Below are positions 1 through 6,200 of a stretch of 8,157 bases of DNA, one piece after another. Source of the stretch: an uncultured Dorea sp. (lineage in GTDB: Bacteria; Bacillota; Clostridia; Lachnospirales; Lachnospiraceae). Location of the stretch: positions 73,323 to 81,479 of the forward strand of contig CAJTUQ010000001.1 of NCBI GenBank assembly GCA_910579335.1, in the 5' to 3' direction. A program made the translations under genes and the position numbers. The notes under the pieces are model-generated. The model had not been told where the DNA came from and did no database searches. It saw only the letters and a list, made by a program, of their open reading frames with translations. How positions within the stretch are numbered: position 1 is the first letter of the stretch; each line of letters starts with the position of its first letter.

Positions 1-681
1 AACGGCTTTATCTGGATTGATGAGGGATTTACGCGAATTAATCTGAAGCTAAGGAGCATTGACGGGACAGAGATTAATGGCATGGGTCCAAAAATCAGCG
101 AGGAGAAGGTAAAACTGCTGATGGATAAGCTGGATGCATTGGGAAAGGGAGATGTTTTGTTTTTATCGGGAAGTATCCCTGCGTCCATGCCGGACGACGC
201 ATACCAGAAGATTATGGAGATGCTTGACGGCAGAGGGGTGTACATTGCGGTGGATGCTACAAAGGAGCTGCTGCTGAATGTCCTGCCATATCACCCGTTT
301 TTGATTAAGCCCAATAACCATGAGCTGGGTGAAATTTTTAATACACAGCTTCGCACAAGGGAATCTGTCGTGCCGTATGCGCAGAAGCTTCAGGAAATGG
401 GCGCACAGAATGTTTTAGTGTCTATGGCGGGAGAGGGCGCAGTGCTAATCGGCGCCGACGGAAACGTTTATGAAGCCCCCGCGCCAAAAGGAACACTGGT
501 TAACGGCGTAGGTGCGGGCGATTCTATGGTAGCCGGCTTTATGGCAGGGTATATGGAAAAGCAGGATTACAGATATGCGTTCCATATGGGAATCGCGGCG
601 GGAAGCGCCAGTGCATTTTCAGAATATCTTGCGACGAAGCCGGAAATAGAAAAAGTATATCGGCAGCTGCAGCAAGTATAA
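1..681 (+). CDS. fruK: 1-phosphofructokinase, 5' end cut by window
   Basis: Cytosolic PfkB-family kinase that phosphorylates fructose-1-phosphate, the product of the fructose PTS, to fructose-1,6-bisphosphate with ATP. The reading frame is open from base 1 and gives 226 residues of a family usually near 300, so roughly the first quarter is missing. The internal ATG at 82 is not the true start, because the codons before it already encode family sequence (TRINLKL, then an ING-GP motif). LFLSGSIPASMP follows at about residues 54-65. The C-terminal PfkB signature NGVGAGDSMVAGF begins at visible residue 168. Its Asp in GAGD is the expected catalytic base, and the glycines form the anion hole. The immediate downstream gene is the fructose permease, which fits fructose-1-phosphate better than tagatose-6-phosphate or another PfkB sugar. 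There is a 112-base gap before fruA. Confidence 0.95.
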   Translation, partial: NGFIWIDEGFTRINLKLRSIDGTEINGMGPKISEEKVKLLMDKLDALGKGDVLFLSGSIPASMPDDAYQKIMEMLDGRGVYIAVDATKELLLNVLPYHPFLIKPNNHELGEIFNTQLRTRESVVPYAQKLQEMGAQNVLVSMAGEGAVLIGADGNVYEAPAPKGTLVNGVGAGDSMVAGFMAGYMEKQDYRYAFHMGIAAGSASAFSEYLATKPEIEKVYRQLQQV

Positions 682-793
682 GTCTTAATTATCATCAATA
701 CTTGAAGGAACAAATCAGATAAAATACGGATGTTATTTCGTTAGAAGAAAAAATAATAAGTTAGGAAAATCGGGAAGGTAAGGAGGAAGTGAC

Positions 794-2704
794 ATGAGAA
801 TCACGGATTTGCTGGATATACGAAGCGTTTCTCTTGAGGGGGCGCCGAAGAGTAAGAATGAGGCTCTTGACCAGATTGTGGCACTTATGGCTGAGAGTGG
901 GAAAATCAACGATGAAGAAGCGTACCGCAGGCAGGTGTATGCAAGGGAGGAGGAAAGCACCACTGGCATCGGAGAAGGGATTGCCATCCCCCACGGAAAA
1001 TGTGATGCGGTGTCCCAGCCGGGCCTTGCCGCGATGGTTGTAAAAAGCGGCGTAGAGTTTGATTCTTTGGACGGGGAGCCGGTCACCTTGATGTTCCTTA
1101 TTGCTGCGCCCAATACGGAGGACAATGTTCATCTTGACGTATTAAGCAAATTATCGATGATGCTCATGGATGAAGAATTTACTTCCAGCCTGAGAAATGC
1201 AAAAACAAAAGAAGAGTTTCTGGCAATCATTGACAAGGCGGATGAAGAGAAGAAAAGCGTGGATGAGCGGCTGGCCCAAACAGATGAGGCTGCTGCGGGA
1301 CAGACAAAAATTCTTGCGGTTACCGGATGTCCTACGGGAATCGCCCACACATATATGGCGGCGGAAGGAATAGAAAAGGCTGCCAAGGCGAAGGGCTGCT
1401 TTGTCAAGGTTGAGACGAGAGGTTCCGGCGGAGCAAAAAACGTGCTTACGGCTCAGGAGATAGCCGAGGCGGACTGTATTATCATTGCAGCGGATACGCA
1501 GGTTCCAATGGATCGTTTTGACGGAAAAAGGGTAATTGAAAGACAGGTGTCGGATGGCATTAACAAAGCGGATGAGCTGATTGAACTGGCAATGTCCGGC
1601 AGCGCACCGGTTTTTAAAAGTGCGAATGCGGCGGCGGGCACATCTGCCGTTAAGTCGGGCGGCAGTGTCGGACACCAGATCTATACGCAGCTGATGAACG
1701 GAGTTTCCCATATGCTTCCGTTTGTAGTGGGCGGAGGAATCTTGATTGCCGTGTCCTTCCTGATAGACGGACTCTGTGTGGATATGGCGGCCTTGTCAGC
1801 GGCCGAACGTGCGAACTTCGGTACGATTACCCCGCTGGCGGCATTGTTTAAAAATATCGGGGGCGTGGCATTTGGCTTTATGCTGCCGGTACTGGCGGGA
1901 TTTATCGCAATGGCAATCGGCGACCGTCCGGCGCTTGCGGTAGGGTTTGTCGGCGGCATGATGGCAGCGAACGGGACATCCGGATTTCTTGGGGCTTTAG
2001 CCGCGGGCTTTGCTGCAGGATATATCATTAAGCTGCTGTTTGTCGTGTGCGGCAGGCTGCCGGCGGCGATTGAAAAAATTGCGCCTGTCCTTTTGTATCC
2101 GGTATTAGGAATCCTCAGCATGGGAATTTTGATGACCTTTGCGGTGGAACCGGTAATGGGCGCAATCAATACGGCGCTGAACAACGGATTGACAAGCATG
2201 GGCGGCTCCAGTAAGCTTGTTCTGGGAATGATTCTGGGCGGCATGATGGCAATCGACATGGGCGGTCCGTTCAATAAGGCGGCATATGTATTCGGCACGG
2301 CTGCGATTGCTTCCGGAAACTATGACGTGATGGCGGCGGTTATGATTGGCGGCATGACACCGCCGTGTGCAATCGCGCTTGCAACACTGATGTTTAAGAA
2401 CAAATTTACAAAAGAAGAGAGGGAGTCCGGCCCTACAAACTTTATTATGGGACTTGCGTTTATCACGGAGGGAGCCATTCCATTTGCGGCAGCAGACCCT
2501 GCCCGCGTGCTTCCGTCCTGTATCGTCGGATCGGCGGCGGCAGGTGCGCTTTCCATGATGTTCGGGTGCACATTGATGGCGCCCCACGGCGGTATCTTCG
2601 TCGTGCCGGTGATGGAAAATGCATTGATGTATCTGGTGGCTCTTGTAGCAGGAACGCTTATATCGGCGGCACTGTTAGGATTGTTAAAGAAAAAGGTTCA
2701 ATAA
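794..2704 (+). CDS. fruA: PTS fructose transporter, IIA-IIB-IIC fusion
   Basis: Membrane permease of 636 residues that imports fructose and phosphorylates it to fructose-1-phosphate. Domains run A-B-C. IIA spans about residues 1-150, with phospho-acceptor His67 in AIPHGK. IIB spans about 172-268, with phospho-acceptor Cys179 in AVTGCPTGIAHTYMAAE. IIC spans about 293-634 with multiple hydrophobic segments and the fructose-family motifs GGPFNKAA (490-497), ITEGAIPFAA (557-566) and APHGG (596-600). Low-complexity linkers join the domains (about 151-171 and 271-292, Ala/Ser/Gly-rich). Length and order match the Gram-positive single-chain FruA, not the enterobacterial split form. The start is supported by AAGGAGG at 780-786, seven bases before ATG, and by a typical IIA N-terminus (MRITDLLD). 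All phospho-acceptor residues are present. The phosphoryl donor is probably the HPr encoded next. Mannose-type or 2-O-mannosylglycerate permeases of this superfamily are an alternative, made unlikely by the adjoining fruK. Confidence 0.96.
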   Translation: MRITDLLDIRSVSLEGAPKSKNEALDQIVALMAESGKINDEEAYRRQVYAREEESTTGIGEGIAIPHGKCDAVSQPGLAAMVVKSGVEFDSLDGEPVTLMFLIAAPNTEDNVHLDVLSKLSMMLMDEEFTSSLRNAKTKEEFLAIIDKADEEKKSVDERLAQTDEAAAGQTKILAVTGCPTGIAHTYMAAEGIEKAAKAKGCFVKVETRGSGGAKNVLTAQEIAEADCIIIAADTQVPMDRFDGKRVIERQVSDGINKADELIELAMSGSAPVFKSANAAAGTSAVKSGGSVGHQIYTQLMNGVSHMLPFVVGGGILIAVSFLIDGLCVDMAALSAAERANFGTITPLAALFKNIGGVAFGFMLPVLAGFIAMAIGDRPALAVGFVGGMMAANGTSGFLGALAAGFAAGYIIKLLFVVCGRLPAAIEKIAPVLLYPVLGILSMGILMTFAVEPVMGAINTALNNGLTSMGGSSKLVLGMILGGMMAIDMGGPFNKAAYVFGTAAIASGNYDVMAAVMIGGMTPPCAIALATLMFKNKFTKEERESGPTNFIMGLAFITEGAIPFAAADPARVLPSCIVGSAAAGALSMMFGCTLMAPHGGIFVVPVMENALMYLVALVAGTLISAALLGLLKKKVQ

Positions 2705-2745
2705 GAAATTTAAAAATTAAAAAATAAAAATGGAGGAATTTAAAA

Positions 2746-3003
2746 ATGAAAGAATTTAAGTATGTAATCACAGACCCAGAGGGAATCCATGCACGTCCGG
2801 CAGGAATCCTTGTGAAGACAGTAAAGGAATTTGGATGCGACATCAAAATCGCAAAAGGCGGGAAAGCAATGAACGCAAAAGCAATTTTCGGAGTTATGGG
2901 ACTCGGTGCAAAGAAAGGCGATGAGGTAACGCTTACCTTTGACGGAGAAGATGAAGAAAAAGCATACGAAACGGTAAGCAGATTTATGGAAGAAAACCTG
3001 TAA
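2746..3003 (+). CDS. ptsH: HPr phosphocarrier protein lacking regulatory Ser46
   Basis: Small cytosolic phosphocarrier of 85 residues that takes phosphate from enzyme I and passes it to IIA domains. The active-site motif GIHARPA is intact with His15, codon-perfect for HPr. Ungapped comparison from memory with Bacillus subtilis HPr places the conserved NLKSIMGVMSLG region against NAKAIFGVMGLG here, so position 46 is Ala (codon GCA at 2881-2883) instead of the Ser phosphorylated by HPr kinase/phosphorylase. By known biology, such a protein should do sugar transport but not serine-phosphate-dependent catabolite repression. The gene follows fruA by 41 very AT-rich bases and has a strong ribosome site (TGGAGG at 2731-2736, nine bases from ATG). 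Codons are A-rich, more so than in its neighbours, which suggests high expression. It precedes ptsI. The identity is certain; whether it is the cell's general HPr or a fructose-dedicated one cannot be told from the window. Confidence 0.96.
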   Translation: MKEFKYVITDPEGIHARPAGILVKTVKEFGCDIKIAKGGKAMNAKAIFGVMGLGAKKGDEVTLTFDGEDEEKAYETVSRFMEENL

Positions 3004-3030
3004 AAACTAATTCGGCCAAAGGTTAATGAA

Positions 3031-3056
3031 AGGGGGATGCCTAAGCGTGTCCCCCT
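3031..3056 (+). promoter_or_regulatory. GC-rich hairpin between ptsH and ptsI
   Basis: AGGGGGA at 3031-3037 pairs exactly with TCCCCCT at 3050-3056, giving a seven-base-pair stem. The 12-base loop could add one C-G and two G-U pairs. No T-run follows (the next bases are CAAGTATAAGG), so it is not a standard terminator. It lies 27 bases after the ptsH stop and just before the ptsI ribosome site at 3064-3070. A role in protecting the ptsH message, in processing, or in lowering enzyme I translation relative to HPr is inference. Confidence 0.6.
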
Positions 3057-3063
3057 CAAGTAT

Positions 3064-3070
3064 AAGGAGA
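3064..3070 (+). promoter_or_regulatory. Ribosome binding site that sets the ptsI start
   Basis: AAGGAGA lies six bases before ATG 3077. This chooses ATG 3077 over the in-frame ATG at 3026. The upstream ATG has only a weak AAAGG three bases away, and its 17 extra residues (beginning MKGGCLSV) do not resemble an enzyme I N-terminus and run through the hairpin. Confidence 0.8.
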
Positions 3071-3076
3071 CTGATT

Positions 3077-4720
3077 ATGAACATATATGAAGGCAAAAGT
3101 GTGTTTAGCGGCGTCGCTATCGGAAAAATCAGTGTTTATAAGAAGGGACAGCAGCAGGTAAAGCGCAAAAAGATTACTGATGCCGACGCAGAAATCATGC
3201 GTTTTGAGACAGCAAAAACCGAGGCTGTAAAGCAGCTTTCGGGTCTGTATGAGAAAGCGCTCCGTGAGGTAGGGGAGGCAAATGCGGCGATTTTTGAGGT
3301 TCACCAGATGATGCTGGAGGATGACGACTACAATGATTCGATAGAAAATATGATACGCACGCAGGGAATCAATGCAGAGTATGCCGTGGCGTCTACGGCT
3401 GATAACTTTGCCCAGATGTTTTCGGCGATGGATGATGATTACATGAGAGAGCGCGCGGCGGACGTGAAGGATATTTCTGAGCGCGTTCTTTCTATATTGA
3501 ACGGGGCGGGCAGTGAATCCGCTGTGTCAGAGGAGCCGGCGATTATCGTGGCAGAAGATTTTGCACCTTCGGAGACGGTGCAGCTTGACAAGGATATGGT
3601 CTTGTCCTTTGTTACTGTCCGCGGTTCGCTGAACTCTCATACGGCGATACTTGCCAGGACGATGGCTCTTCCGGCGCTTGTGGGGACGCCGCTGCCTCTC
3701 GACGATACGGTGGACGGAAAGCTTGGAATCGTGGATGGGAGCGAAGGGAAGATATACGTGGATCCGGATGAGGAGACGCTGAAACGCATGAAAAGGCGGA
3801 AGGAGGAGGAAGCTGAGAGAAAAGAGCTCCTTCAGACCCTTAAGGGCAGGGAAAACGTCACCCTTGACGGAAAAAAGGTCATGCTGTATGCTAATATAGG
3901 TAATATTAAAGATCTTGCGACAGTCCTGCAGAATGATGCCGGCGGAATCGGGCTTTTCAGGAGTGAGTTTATTTATCTTGAGAAGGATGATTATCCGACG
4001 GAAGAGGAGCAGTTCCAGATCTATAAGCAGGCGGCTGAGACAATGGCGGGTAAACGGGTGATTATTCGTACGCTCGACATCGGTGCTGACAAGCAGTGCG
4101 ATTACTTTCAGATGGAGCATGAGGAGAATCCGGCGCTGGGATACCGGGCAATCCGTATCTGCCTTACAAGGCCGGAGGTGTTTAAAACACAGCTTCGGGC
4201 ATTGTACAGAGCCAGTGCATATGGAAAGATTGCCATCATGTATCCGATGATTACCAGTGTTTTAGAAGTGAAACGGATTCAGGAGATGGCTGCGCTTGTG
4301 AGAGCGGAGCTTACGGAACAGGGAATCGAGTTCGGCGAGCCGGAACAGGGGATTATGATTGAGACGCCGGCGGCAGCCATTATCAGTGATGAGCTGGCAA
4401 AAGAGGTCGATTTCTTCAGTATCGGTACGAATGACCTGACTCAATATACTCTTGCCATTGACCGTCAGAATACGAAACTGGACGAATTTTATGACGCACA
4501 CCATCCGGCTGTCCTGCGCATGATTGCAATGGTGGTGGAAAATGCGCACAAAGCGGGAATCTGGGCAGGTATTTGCGGTGAGCTCGGAGCGGATCAGACG
4601 CTTACAAGGGAATTTCTTGCTATGGGCGTAGATGAGCTGTCCGTATCGCCGGGAAGCATCCTCCCGATTCGCAGGATTGTACTGGAGACAAATGTGGAAG
4701 AGTACAAGGCGGGAAGATAA
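3077..4720 (+). CDS. ptsI: PTS enzyme I (phosphoenolpyruvate-protein phosphotransferase)
   Basis: Cytosolic 547-residue enzyme that autophosphorylates from PEP and donates phosphate to HPr, the first step for all PTS sugars. The N-terminal HPr-binding and phosphohistidine region covers about residues 1-225, starting MNIYEGKSVFSGVAIGK. The active histidine is His188 in RGSLNSHTAILAR, where many family members read GGxTSHTAI. A charged helical linker (about 234-256, Lys/Glu/Arg-rich) leads to the PEP-binding TIM barrel. There GLFRSEF (Arg295), RTLDIGADK (Arg331), NPALGYRAIR (351-360), GIMIETP, FFSIGTNDLTQYTLAIDR (446-463) and AGICGELGAD with proton-donor Cys500 are all in place. Length is slightly below the usual 570-575. 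The start is set by AAGGAGA at 3064-3070. The stop TAA is followed directly by the fruR ATG. Phosphoenolpyruvate synthase and pyruvate phosphate dikinase share the barrel but lack this N-terminal arrangement. Confidence 0.96.
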   Translation: MNIYEGKSVFSGVAIGKISVYKKGQQQVKRKKITDADAEIMRFETAKTEAVKQLSGLYEKALREVGEANAAIFEVHQMMLEDDDYNDSIENMIRTQGINAEYAVASTADNFAQMFSAMDDDYMRERAADVKDISERVLSILNGAGSESAVSEEPAIIVAEDFAPSETVQLDKDMVLSFVTVRGSLNSHTAILARTMALPALVGTPLPLDDTVDGKLGIVDGSEGKIYVDPDEETLKRMKRRKEEEAERKELLQTLKGRENVTLDGKKVMLYANIGNIKDLATVLQNDAGGIGLFRSEFIYLEKDDYPTEEEQFQIYKQAAETMAGKRVIIRTLDIGADKQCDYFQMEHEENPALGYRAIRICLTRPEVFKTQLRALYRASAYGKIAIMYPMITSVLEVKRIQEMAALVRAELTEQGIEFGEPEQGIMIETPAAAIISDELAKEVDFFSIGTNDLTQYTLAIDRQNTKLDEFYDAHHPAVLRMIAMVVENAHKAGIWAGICGELGADQTLTREFLAMGVDELSVSPGSILPIRRIVLETNVEEYKAGR

Positions 4721-5470
4721 ATGTTGACAAAACAGAGACAGGAACTGATATTAAAGCTTTTGGAGGAAAACGGAAGCGTCACCGTGACAGAGGTAAAAGA
4801 GCTTCTGGACACTTCGGAATCTACGGTGCGGCGGGATATCACGGCGCTTGACAGAGAGGGAAAGCTTGTCAAAGTGTTTGGCGGGGCGGTTGCGTTAAAG
4901 GAAGGCGCTGTGACGGCGCATGAGTACACGGTCGCCCAGAAGCTTGATTTAAACAGCGAAGAAAAGAAACGAATTGCAAAATATGCGGCGGCGCTCATAG
5001 GGCCGGAGGACTTTGTCTATCTGGATGCAGGCACCACTACAGGATATATGCTTGATTATATAGAAGAGAAGAGAGCGGTTTTTGTAACAAATGCGGTTGC
5101 ACATGCACAGCGGCTTGTAGCTATGGGCATGAAAGTATTTCTTGTAGGAGGCGAGCTCAAGGCGTCTACGGAGGCCATAGTAGGCAGCCAGGCGATGCGG
5201 GTGATTCAAGGGTATCATTTTACAAAAGGGTTCTTCGGGACAAACGGAGCGGCGAGAAAAAGCGGATGCACTACGCCGGATGCGAATGAAGCAATGGTTA
5301 AGCAGACCGCTATAGAGCAGTGCAGGGAATGCTATGTGCTGTGCGACAGCTCTAAATTTGACAATGTCAGTTCTGTGACATTTGCACCTTTTTGCGGCAC
5401 GGTTTTTATTACGGAAAAGCGGGCTGCCGGGTACGAAGAGTGTGAGAATGTCCTGCTTTCAGAGGAATAG
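4721..5470 (+). CDS. fruR: DeoR-family transcriptional regulator, likely fructose operon repressor
   Basis: Cytosolic DNA-binding regulator of 249 residues, the usual length of the DeoR family. The N-terminal winged helix-turn-helix covers residues 1-57. It opens with MLTKQRQELILKLLEENGSV and has recognition helix TSESTVRRDI (31-40) and wing GKLVKVFGGAV. The C-terminal sugar-phosphate sensor domain has the expected DAGTTT (102-107), VTNA (122-125), LVGGELK (141-147), FFGTNGA (171-177) and CDSSKF (208-213) motifs. Its ATG directly follows the ptsI stop (TAAATG) with only a weak purine-rich stretch upstream, so translation is probably coupled to ptsI. The effector is likely fructose-1-phosphate, inferred from the operon and known FruR proteins; other sugar phosphates are possible. 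Being the last gene is notable because fruR is often first in Firmicute fru operons. The second half is cysteine-rich (183, 201, 204, 208, 225, 241). Confidence 0.88.
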   Translation: MLTKQRQELILKLLEENGSVTVTEVKELLDTSESTVRRDITALDREGKLVKVFGGAVALKEGAVTAHEYTVAQKLDLNSEEKKRIAKYAAALIGPEDFVYLDAGTTTGYMLDYIEEKRAVFVTNAVAHAQRLVAMGMKVFLVGGELKASTEAIVGSQAMRVIQGYHFTKGFFGTNGAARKSGCTTPDANEAMVKQTAIEQCRECYVLCDSSKFDNVSSVTFAPFCGTVFITEKRAAGYEECENVLLSEE

Positions 5471-5476
5471 TTCTAT

Positions 5477-5502
5477 AAAATATAAAAAACAGTCTGTGAC
5501 TG
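5477..5502 (-). terminator. Distal minus-strand terminator-like hairpin
   Basis: Read on the minus strand, CAGTC (5502-5498) and GACTG (5494-5490) form a five-base-pair stem with a three-base loop. It is followed at once by six T residues and then by ATATTTT. The stem is short, but the T-run is good. It lies downstream of the first hairpin of the DUF4230 gene and would act as a backup. On the plus strand there is no T-run after it, so it would not serve fruR. Confidence 0.5.
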
Positions 5503-5505
5503 CAC

Positions 5506-5547
5506 AAAATTAAAATAAGACAGGCGACAGGTTATTCTGCCGCCTGT
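5506..5547 (-). terminator. Terminator of the DUF4230 gene, overlapping its stop codon
   Basis: ACAGGCG (5520-5526) pairs with CGCCTGT (5541-5547). After one mismatch, CAG (5528-5530) pairs with CTG (5537-5539), leaving a six-base loop. On the minus strand the stem is followed by CTTATTTTAATTTTG, an interrupted U-rich tract. The stop codon of the minus-strand gene (5534-5532) lies in the loop, and its last four sense codons form one arm. Confidence 0.65.
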
Positions 5548-6113
5548 ATCTCCATCGTATATTCTTCCCCCTCTTTTGTAAATGGGGAAAGGAGTGTTGT
5601 GATTACGGTTTCAGCCTGTTCGGACGCCTGCTTTAGAAGGTCGGTTTGACCTGCTTTTTCGGCGGCGTCCTCTTTGGCCTTTTCCATTGCTTTCTGCGTG
5701 TCCTGCTTTTTTGTCCAGTTAAACAGAGCAAATTTTTCATCGTAAAACTCTAACGAATCAGGATCTACAGTAATATCCTGAATCTCAGGCCTGGGGACGG
5801 ATACGGTAACTTTCTTGTCTTTTACGGTGACCTTTGCCTGTGATAAATCAATTCCGGCCTTGATATGGGCATCATAAATCATGGAAAAACTTTTTTTGTT
5901 TATGTATTGGATATCTCCTTCTTCGTATCGGATAATACCTCTATAGTCAAGTCTTGCGGTAGTAAGGCTGCTGCATTTGCTTAATCTCTCTTCGATGGAA
6001 GTGGCCGTCACTTTTACATCATCGTCCTTTTCTAAAAGGCGCGCCCCCATAAAGCCGACAGAGATAAGGGCGACACAAGCAATGACTGCAGTGATTACGT
6101 GTATTTTTTTCAT
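5532..6113 (-). CDS. Membrane-anchored DUF4230 protein of unknown function
   Basis: A 193-residue protein with a short basic start (MKK), one hydrophobic segment at about residues 5-27, and then a soluble domain that should lie outside the membrane. The domain fits DUF4230 as I recall the family: a Leu-Thr-x-Ala-Arg-Leu-Asp-Tyr stretch (50-57), the AGIDL motif (86-90), alternating beta-strand sequence ending SVPRPEI (105-111), a DPDS (117-120), then a charged helix (about 134-175, Lys/Glu/Ala/Gln-rich). The reaction or partner is not known, and no catalytic motif is visible. The start is set by GGAGG (minus-strand complement of 6121-6125), seven bases from ATG. It has its own extended -10 promoter and ends in a terminator, so it is transcribed alone and converges on fruR. 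Family assignment is good; function is unassigned. Confidence 0.82.
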   Translation of the reverse strand: MKKIHVITAVIACVALISVGFMGARLLEKDDDVKVTATSIEERLSKCSSLTTARLDYRGIIRYEEGDIQYINKKSFSMIYDAHIKAGIDLSQAKVTVKDKKVTVSVPRPEIQDITVDPDSLEFYDEKFALFNWTKKQDTQKAMEKAKEDAAEKAGQTDLLKQASEQAETVITTLLSPFTKEGEEYTMEIQAAE

Positions 6114-6171
6114 AGTTTATCCTCCGTATGTATAGCTGAAAATAATCAGAAAAAAGCTGTCTTTCCGACAC

Positions 6172-6200
6172 ATTATATCATGGTGCATCTTATCAAACAA
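6172..6200 (-). promoter_or_regulatory. Extended -10 promoter for the DUF4230 gene
   Basis: On the minus strand there is a perfect TATAAT (complement of 6172-6177) preceded by TG in the TGnTATAAT extended -10 form. A weak -35, TTGTTT (complement of 6195-6200), sits at a 17-base spacing. Initiation near 6165 would give a leader of about 50 bases before the ATG at 6113. Confidence 0.7.

Noticed and set aside
82..84. ATG at 82 as the real start of the 1-phosphofructokinase
   Set aside because: The frame is open upstream to base 1 and encodes family sequence there (TRINLKL), so the gene continues beyond the window edge.
702..730. Internal promoter upstream of fruA
   Set aside because: TTGAAG at 702-707 has no -10-like hexamer at 16-18 bases. 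TAAAAT at 720-725 is only 12 bases away.
1151..1711. A 186-codon open frame on the minus strand inside fruA
   Set aside because: It is antisense to the IIA/IIB coding sequence, with no domain recognised and composition typical of a shadow frame.
1681..2298. A 205-codon open frame on the minus strand inside fruA
   Set aside because: It lies fully antisense to the fruA IIC domain, which has clear family motifs. Its product is Pro/Ile/Ala-rich with no recognisable domain.
3527..4120. A 197-codon open frame on the minus strand inside ptsI
   Set aside because: It is antisense to conserved enzyme I sequence, and its product is rich in Arg, His and Leu without recognisable motifs.
5490..5502. Plus-strand terminator for fruR
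   Set aside because: The stem is only five base pairs, and on the plus strand it is followed by CACAAAATTAAAA with no T-run. The T-run lies on the minus-strand side.
6075..6083. Possible lipoprotein signal (Val-Ile-Ala-Cys at residues 10-13) in the DUF4230 protein
   Set aside because: The hydrophobic stretch before the Cys is too short and continues well beyond it, which fits a membrane anchor better than a lipobox.
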